64,000 bases of DNA from Notolepis coatsorum (taxonomy: Eukaryota > Chordata > Actinopteri > Aulopiformes > Paralepididae): contig OZ020593.1 in assembly GCA_963971535.1 (NCBI GenBank), positions 40,889,766-40,953,765 of the forward strand, written 5' to 3'. Below the pieces are notes generated by a model, which ran no database searches, was not told the origin of the DNA, and worked only from the letters and a program-made list of their open reading frames with translations. Positions 57,355 to 64,000 of this stretch are shown here, one piece after another. The position numbers and the translations under genes were made by a program. The first letter of the stretch is position 1. The number at the start of each line of letters is the position of its first letter.

Positions 57355-58045
57355 ATTGGTACAGTACAGTACAGCTCAATACATACAATTGTTAAGGGGA
57401 TGCAGACCAGAGAAAGACTTTCGTCTTGTTTACATCAGGGTCCCCCATTTTCAATTCATCATAACATATATGACATACACAACATACAGATAGACAGTAC
57501 TGCTACATCTATACATTTATGACATACCAGATTTGCAAATACAGTACTGTTTGTGATACAAAAAGTGTCCAGAAGAGTGTATATACATTTGACGTAGAAA
57601 CTGTACATTGGTGCCAGGTGATAGAAGGGCCTAGGGTTCAAAATAAGACTTTCAAATAAGATTTTTATCCTTGGTAGAAAAATAAGCAGTAGGCTAGGTT
57701 TTACATAAGCACTGTGTGTACTGTGTTGGCCCTGAAGTGGTCGCCACATGTTGGCCAAACCTGCAAAGTCGGAACTCGTCATCATTTTCACCAAACAGTT
57801 GTTTATAAACAACCCCTTACCAAGGATCACAGCTTCAACATGAGGTGCAACATTACCACCACCAGGGGCCTCTTCTGCACCACATGATCTCTCTGTCCTA
57901 CATCTGGGGACCCTGATGTAAACAAGACGAAAGTCTTTTTCTGGTCTGCATCCCCTTAACAATTGTGTGTATTGAGCTGTACTATATTGTACCCATTCTG
58001 CAATCTGTTAATAAAAATGTCAATCAATAAATCAATCAATCTGTG
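57355..58045. mobile_element. Inverted pair of LINE 3' UTR fragments
   Basis: 57355-57620 matches, in the same minus orientation, the 3' UTR at 58264-58545 (GTACAGTACAGCTCAATACA, TTGTTAAGGGGATGCAGACC). 57905-58045 is the same UTR in plus orientation, ending in TCAATCAATAAATCAATCAA. Together with 58222 they make three copies of one LINE end within 1 kb. Confidence 0.85.
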
Positions 58046-58221
58046 CTACATATCCACCAACTGTTTACATTTTGTTACATGGTTTTGTGTAATTGCGCCA
58101 CTATAATTCAAAGATTATGTTTTATTGGAAGGGATTAATAGATATGTTTTAACTGTAAAGCCAGAATGTCCATTAGAAGGTTTCCTTTTCAGGCTTCTCA
58201 GTCGAACAGACTAGACTGTTT

Positions 58222-61202
58222 GAATGAATGAATGAATGAATGAATGAATGAATGAATGAATGAAAACTTTATTTAACAGATTGCAGAATGGGTACAATAC
58301 AGTACGGCTCAATACATACAATTGTTAAGGGGATGCAGACCTGAGAAAGACGTTTGTCTTGTTTCCATCAGGGTCCCCCATTTTCAATTCATATAGACAT
58401 ATATGACATACATGACATACAGATAGTCAGTACTGCTACATCTATACATTTATGACATACCAGATTTGCAAATACAGTACTGTTTGTGATACAGAAGGAG
58501 TCAAGAAAAGGGAGTATATACATTTGACGTAGAAACTGTACATTGGAGGAGGTTGGGTGGGGGGGGTTGGGTACATTGGGATATTGACAACCATACTGGG
58601 TAATTTACATTGGAGGTGGTTGGGGGGGGGGGGGGGGGCGGGGGGCACACTGTATAAACAAGTAACACTGTACATTGAGGGGGGGGGGGGGGAGACACTG
58701 TACAAACAAACACAATTGTACATTGAACTATTGACAAAACCATACTAGGTAAATGACTGTACATTGGAGGGGGTTGGGTTAGGATATTTACAGGGGCCAG
58801 TGTTGAATTGCAGTCTCCCGTAGGTGTCCCTTGAGAGAGGTTTTGAAAGTGGGTAGTGATCCACATTCCTTTACAGCTTTGGGTAGGGCGTTCCACATTG
58901 ATGTGGCATAATTGCGAAACGTGTTTAGTCCCTTATTTGAGCCGAATCTGGGTTTAACATGATTTGTGGAGCTCCCTCTGGTGTTGTGATCGTGGTATTC
59001 ACTGACCTTTGGGAAGTATTTTGACATGTACATGGGTACCTTGGTCGTGTAGTGTATCTTGTAGACCAGGCCCATTGCAAGTTGTTGTACTCTGTCGTCT
59101 ACTCTAAGCCATCCTAGGTTGTCGAAGTGGGCAGGGGTGAGGTGGGTTCTAGGAGTAAGGTCAAGCAGTAGTCTGACCAGTTTGTTTTGAGATGTTTGTA
59201 ATTTTGTTTTTAGCGCCTTTGAGGTGCTTTGGTACCATGAGGTGCAAGCATAGTCGTAGTACCCCTGAATGAGTGCTCCTGCCAGAGTCTTCAGGGTGTT
59301 CTTGTTTACCAGAGAGGAGATCCGGTACAAGAATCGAGTTCGTTGGTTGACTTTTTTTATTACATTGGATGCCATTTTGTCACAGGAGAGATTAGCCTCT
59401 AGGATGGAACCCAGGTAGGTAATTTCATCTTTCCTTGTGACAATATTGTCACCCACTGTAACTGAGAAGCCGTCGGTCTTGCTGAGTTTGTTATTTGAAC
59501 CGAAGAGAATGGACTCTGTTTTGCCCATGTGTAATGATAGTTTGTTATCAGCGAGCCATATGCAGATTCTGCCTAGTTCCGAGCTGAGGGTTTTTTCAAC
59601 CTGTAACTTGTTCTTGTCAGAGACCAGCAGGGCTGAGTCGTCCGCAAACAGGAACAAGTTGCAGTCACAAGCTGACGACATGTCATTTGCATAAATTAGG
59701 AACAGTAGCGGTCCTAGTATGCTTCCTTGTGGAACACCACAGCTCACTGTGAGGGGGGGGGATAGGGTACCGTTTACCTCCACCATCTGTTCCCTCCCCT
59801 CAAGGTAGGATTGCATCCAGCTCACTGATAGACTATCAAAACCAATTGCTTTTAGCTTGTCAATCAGAATGGAGTGATTGACCATGTCAAAGGCCTTTTG
59901 TAGGTCCAGCATGACCATGCCGCAGTATTTGCCTGCGTCCACCTCTTGTTTGATGTGGTCATTCAAATAGAGAAGGCATGTGTCAGTGGAGTGGGATGTT
60001 CTGAAGCCAGATTGGAATTCGTAGATTAGATTTTTTTCCGCTAGGTACTTTTCGACCTGTTCGTAGACTATTTTTTCCATGACTTTCGAGATGGAGGTGA
60101 GAATAGAAACAGGGCGGTAGTTGCCTGGGTCTAATTTGCTGCCCTTTTTGTGCAGAGGGGTCACCCTCGCAATTTTGAAGTCCTTGGGGACGTGTCCCTG
60201 TTTTATGGAGAGGTTTATTATGTGTGTGATGATTGGTGTGATGGCGGCTGCTGAGTCTCTGAGGAATTTGGAGGGGATGTTGTCATGGCCAGTGGCCTTG
60301 TTAGGTTGGAGGGCGCTCAGTTTATTGAGTACCTCATCTGTTGTTACCATTTCCAGCTTGAAGTCATCCTTGCGGACCCCTAGGTTTTTGTAGTAAGCTA
60401 CTATGTGTTCTACCCCATAAAGCCCTGAGTGGGAGGGTAGTTTGTTTACCAGTGTTGTGGCTATGTTTGTGAAGAAAATGTTTAAGTAATTGGCTACATC
60501 CAGCTTGTCTGTGATGAGCGTGTTGTCAGTTTTTATGTTTATGTTTGAGAATCTGGTTTTAAGTTTTTTACTGCATCCTAGTTGATTATTGAGTAATTTC
60601 CAAAGTTCACGTGGTTTGTTTTTGTTTTCCTCAGTTTTGTCATTGATGAAATTCTTTTTTGCAGTTTTGATCATGGAGTTTACGTCGTTTCTTAGTCTGT
60701 TTCTTTCTAGTTTGAGTTCAGTCACGTGGGCTTGGAGTTCACTGCTCGTGCTTTTAGTAAGCTTTGACTGACTTTTACGAAACTCAGAGCATTTTTTGTC
60801 TCTGGTTTTCATAGCGGCCAGTATTTCGGAGTGCATCCACGGCTCAGCGCGATTTTTTACCCTGGTGGTTCTTAGGGGGGCCATGTCGTTTAGTATTGCT
60901 GAGAATTTGGTTTTGAAACCAAGCCATGTTTCGTCAACCAGTGTACCATTGAGTTCATCTGACCAGTCCAGACTCTCCAGTTCAAGGTTGAAGGCCTCGC
61001 TAGAGTAGGTTTTGAGGTCTCTAGATGTGACTGTTTTGTGGCAGCCAGCCTTTTGTTTTAGTTTTTTTCGGGTACAGAATATCATATAATGATCACTTAA
61101 CCCACATGCTATAACCCCTTTATTTGAGATCTTGGACTTGTCGGAGGTCAGAATGAGGTCAATGGTAGTCTGAGTTGATTCACATACACGTGTGGGTTTT
61201 TG
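58222..61202 (-). mobile_element. 5'-truncated LINE with an open 800-codon ORF2
   Basis: The minus-strand ORF starts at 61217 and stops near 58788. It has the end of an endonuclease (GLSDHYMIFC, about residue 41) and a reverse transcriptase with KATGHDNIPSKFLRD, MLDLQKAFDMVNHSIL, CGVPQGSILGPLLFLIY and FADDSALL (about 524), then a C-terminal domain. The 3' UTR ends in (TTCA)n (TGAA run 58221-58263). Target duplication AGACTGTTT at 58213-58221 and 61203-61211. The first few ORF residues lie in flanking DNA. The jockey-superfamily clade is not decided. No frame break, so it is recent, but it lacks the ORF start and most of the endonuclease. Confidence 0.92.
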
Positions 61203-61745
61203 AGACTGTTTAGTCACAAATCAAAATTATGTAAGTCATTTAGACTTACAGATTGTGTATAACAAGTCATCTGGAGCGGTACACCTCTGGCAGCGAAGGA
61301 TACGTGGTATTGTTCATCAAACAGTGTCAAACATGAGTGCTATACACTCTGAGTGCATAGTAGTATTTGTCCCTTTTTCGATTGTGTTCTTCGTGGACAT
61401 CTGTCAGAATTTGACCCCCTATAGTTTTTCCAATCATTCCGCTACGTTGTTAACAATACATTTCGATCTGTATCCAGTTCTGTGTTTGGAAAAATACCTC
61501 ACACTTTCTAAAGGGTTGTTTGTTATTTTGTCTGTCCACCTCATGAATGCGGTGATAGACTTTTACTCAGCTGAACACATTTGTAAACCCTTTGTAAACT
61601 GGACCTATTTAGAGAGGGGGCATGTGCACGTGCACGTGAATGTGATGAGATGCTGAATGTGTTCATGTGTTCATTGGAGAGGTGTCACTGAGCCATTTTT
61701 CTATATATATATTTGTGTATATCAATGGTAAATTGACTGCATATG

Positions 61746-61939
61746 CTGCTTTTATCCAAAGCACTTTACAACTTATGCCTCACATTCACCCATTCACACA
61801 CCGACAGCAGAGGGAACCATGCAAGGTGCTCATCAGAAGCCGTTTGGGGGTTATGTCGACAGGCTGCCGGGAGGAGCCGGGATTGAACCATGGAACCTTC
61901 AGATTACCAGACAACCGCTCTTCCTCCTGAGCCACTGTA
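61746..61939 (-). mobile_element. tRNA-derived SINE, type 3, reverse copy
   Basis: Minus strand: ACAGTGGCTCAGGAGGAAGA, GGTTCAATCCCGG (B-box), then CACCTTGCATGG and AAGTGCTTTGGATAAAAGC. It matches the family at 19979-20752. Confidence 0.85.
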
Positions 61940-62140
61940 ATCCCTACATATTATTGATGTCAATACTTGGTGTCCTTATCCATTCAGTATGTCATGTTCT
62001 CTGCTCCCTCTGCTTGGAATAGCCCGAAGGAGAACTTGAAACTAAAGTAATTGGTGAATTTAAAGCACTTTGCAGTGTATTGTTTTAAGATTGTGACCCA
62101 AACCATGTCTCCCTACTCCATGTTGTATGTCTCTCTTTTG

Positions 62141-62300
62141 CAGTGGTGGAAAGTATTTATACTCAAGTACTGTACTTAAGTACAATTTTGAGCTACTTAT
62201 ACTTTTCATTTTAGGGAACTTTATACTTTTATTCCACTACATTTATCTGAACCCATCAGCTACTAGTTACTTTGAAGAAAAAGATTTTGCATAGAAAACA
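62141..62300 (+). mobile_element. hAT-type element end
   Basis: CAGTGGTGGAAAGTATTTAT followed by ACTCAAGTACTGTACTTAAG is a terminal pattern common in fish hAT elements. No matching right end or target duplication found. Confidence 0.5.
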
Positions 62301-62581
62301 TGACAAAAATGTATGAAGATTATATACTTTCACATTATGTAATCAGAGGAGCATGACTGGACCACATACCACTTTAAGATGACCTTTAATCAGAGCAGCA
62401 TAACTGGACCACACCACTTTAACACAACCTGTAGAGGTCAATGGATCGAGGATTGAACGTTCCCAAGTAAGTACCAGGTTAAATAAAGGTTCAAAACATA
62501 TATATCCATTTCAGCGAACAATGACTATTTTCTTTGTAGATATAACAATTGAAATACACACGTTAACAGTGCAAGAAAAGA

Positions 62582-62587
62582 TTTATT
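62582..62587 (-). terminator. avp: Vasotocin gene poly(A) signal AATAAA
   Basis: TTTATT on +, 262 bp after the stop codon on the transcribed strand, a suitable distance for the short 3' UTR of this gene. Confidence 0.75.
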
Positions 62588-62848
62588 TGCTACATATTTA
62601 CATTATGTCCATCAACAGTAGATTGTACAATGCATATTTGAACTGAAGCATAAGAAATCACTTAGTCTTGACGTAGTCAACACATTCATAATATAATAGT
62701 ATTCGCTTAATGTAGCAAGCTCTCTTTCTCTGTGTGTAGGCTTATATATGTCTGCCTGTGTGTGTGTATATTGGTCCATGTTCTTGCAGTAGTTGATTGT
62801 GTATGGCTGTGAATGTGCGGCGATTGACGCGACCGGCCTCCCTTTGTG

Positions 62849-62994
62849 TTACTGGTGTCGCCCTCTGCTGGTGGCATGCAGCATCCGCAGCAGCAGGTCC
62901 GAGGCTGAGCCCATCATCATCAGGGTACTGTTGTGATCGTTGTCCGGCCCACGCTGACCGTCCTCGACACAGTCTGGATCCAACACACATCTCT
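62849..62994 (-). CDS. avp: avp exon 3, neurophysin end and copeptin-like tail
   Basis: Acceptor TGTCCAG, then AG AGA TGT: (G)[48 protein letters not shown] and TAA at 62851-62849. It provides the last two cysteines of neurophysin. Confidence 0.95.
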
Positions 62995-63854
62995 CTGGAC
63001 AAGACAAACAAATTGGGGGATTATACTTATATGATGGTGTTAGTTTGAGTATATTACACAGACTTGGCTACCAGATGTGTATATTACCAGGTCCTCCCTT
63101 CAGACAAATCAAGACCAACAACAATTTTGTAAATGTTACTCACCAGAGTCACAGCAGACCCCCGGAGCAGCACAGCGTCCCCCCTCTGGACCACAGGCTC
63201 TTCCTCCAGACTCACAGGGAGAAGGCAGGTGGTTCTCCTCCACACAGCGCGCTGCCTCCGCGGAGCCGACGTAACATCCCAGTCCCTCCCCACAGCAGAT
63301 ACTGGGGCCGAAGCAACGTCCCCTGTCCCCGGGGCCACACGACATGCACTGGGAAATCAAAGGCTCATTGTGAGTGGCTGCACTTGCTTCCCCATATAAT
63401 ATATAACGATCTCAAAATGCCAGTGTGCAAAATCCGTCTTGCGTGCATTTACGGCACAAACCTATACACCGCGTTACTATACGGTTCCATTTATCAGCCT
63501 ACTGTCTGAAATACCAATTTACCAAGAGGCAAAAAGATGTCCAATACTGAAAACCACGTCTTTACAGAAAAAAGGTGGATTGATACGGAATTAACTAAGA
63601 TAGAGGATTCATAAACATTTCTTTGGTACACCCATTCCCCCCACCTGCCTGACTTGTCTACTATGTTTAAAATAAAATAAAATAAATATTCTAAGCTGAC
63701 CCTCGGAAGGAAATCGTGCTGCCTTGCCTACCTGTCTCTGGGCTGAGTCGGGGAAGGAGCGCTTCCCGCCTCTCGGGCAGTTCTGGATGTAGCAGGCGGA
63801 GGACAGGGCCAGGAGTCCCAGGACACCCAGCAATGGAAGTGTGGAATCTGGCAT
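62849..63854 (-). CDS. avp: Arginine vasotocin-neurophysin precursor, three exons
   Basis: Precursor of the fish antidiuretic and vasopressor hormone, made in hypothalamic neurons and cut in secretory granules. Join complement 63854..63732, 63348..63144, 62994..62849 gives 157 residues. Residues 1-20 ([20 protein letters not shown]) are the signal peptide. CYIQNCPRG (21-29) is vasotocin itself, followed by GKR for amidation and cleavage. Neurophysin follows with [41 protein letters not shown] and [10 protein letters not shown], 14 Cys in the family pattern. The C-terminus has NST (a glycosylation sequon) and LLLRMLH, resembling the copeptin leucine core. Isotocin is excluded by Ile3-Gln4 and Arg8. 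The three-exon layout (hormone / neurophysin core / tail) is the vertebrate standard. Confidence 0.98.
63144..63348 (-). CDS. avp: avp exon 2, neurophysin core
   Basis: Acceptor TTTCCCAG, donor GTGAGT. Encodes [20 protein letters not shown] through [19 protein letters not shown]. This exon is the most conserved part of the family and the hormone-binding fold. It ends in phase 1. Confidence 0.98.
63732..63854 (-). CDS. avp: avp exon 1, signal peptide and hormone
   Basis: 41 codons from [10 protein letters not shown] to [12 protein letters not shown] and SFPDSAQRQ; donor GTAGGC. An in-frame upstream ATG (63920) would add [13 protein letters not shown] and onward before the signal peptide. I chose the Met at 63854 because it gives the standard 20-residue signal peptide. 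Confidence 0.97.
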
Positions 63855-63958
63855 TTTGGCCCAAACAAAGTGTCGTCCGATGGATAGCCAGCCTATGTCA
63901 ACTAGATCTCTTCTTGCCAACTCGGTTATCCTGCCACTATCCGGTGGGAACTTTCACT

Positions 63959-63966
63959 TATTTATA
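63959..63966 (-). promoter_or_regulatory. avp: TATA box of the vasotocin gene
   Basis: TATAAATA on the minus strand, about 105 bp upstream of the start codon, which predicts a transcription start near 63930 and a 5' UTR of about 75 nt. Confidence 0.8.
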
Positions 63967-64000
63967 GCCTGGAGTTGTCCTTCAACACAGACAGACAGCC

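Larger units (their letters stand above)
61212..62560. other. Intergenic upstream of the vasotocin gene's 3' end
   Basis: Apart from the SINE and the hAT end listed separately, no feature. AAGCACATTTGTAAACC and similar stretches are not recognised. Confidence 0.4.

Noticed and set aside
58442-58896. Proline-rich minus-strand ORFs
   Set aside because: Produced by poly(G/C) runs in the LINE 3' UTR.

Overview
This is a ray-finned fish (teleost) nuclear window. The evidence is three intron-containing vertebrate genes with fish-like protein sequence, a vasotocin rather than vasopressin hormone, GT-AG introns, and a heavy load of fish-type repeats: tRNA-derived SINEs, L2/Rex-like LINEs, hAT and piggyBac-like DNA elements, and TAACGTTAG-rich introns. 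I do not assign a species. All calls are by eye from the sequence.

Genes. (1) uhrf1 on +, entering at the left edge inside the SRA domain and ending at 24344; eight exons are visible and encode the last 372 residues (SRA, basic/acidic linker, RING). (2) oaz1, ornithine decarboxylase antizyme, on -, complete in five coding exons from 52771 down to 34284, with the +1 frameshift site at a UCC-UGA. (3) avp (arginine vasotocin precursor) on -, complete in three exons from 63854 down to 62849, with a TATA box and a poly(A) signal. uhrf1 and oaz1 converge. The three genes are functionally unrelated: DNA-methylation maintenance, polyamine feedback, neurohypophysial hormone.

Repeats. Most remaining DNA is nested transposable elements. 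0-12 kb: uhrf1 introns with minisatellites, LINE remnants and a small hAT element. 12.3-23.5 kb: a 12-kb uhrf1 intron built from a hAT element filled by a LINE, a giant foldback element, a second hAT element, a piggyBac-like element and SINEs, then a 2-kb hAT element and 91 TG repeats. 24.3-33 kb: gene-poor, with piggyBac-like elements including a triple nest at 28.3-30.6 kb. 34-53 kb: oaz1 and its introns, with a 4.3-kb hAT element (44.8-49.1 kb) carrying BED/hAT transposase remnants and four or more later insertions. 53-62.5 kb: intergenic, with a 5'-truncated LINE that keeps about 800 open codons.

The most unusual pattern is a set of eight TTAA-bounded piggyBac-like non-autonomous elements in four families. 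Each has a consensus 5' splice donor about 400-455 bp from the same end, and in the better-preserved copies the donor lies shortly downstream of an ATG GAY ATC start. Other points of note are a minisatellite made of copies of a uhrf1 3' splice site, the TG run abutting the acceptor of the uhrf1 RING exon, and very long palindromes in uhrf1 and oaz1 introns. No LTR retroelement or CRISPR array was seen.
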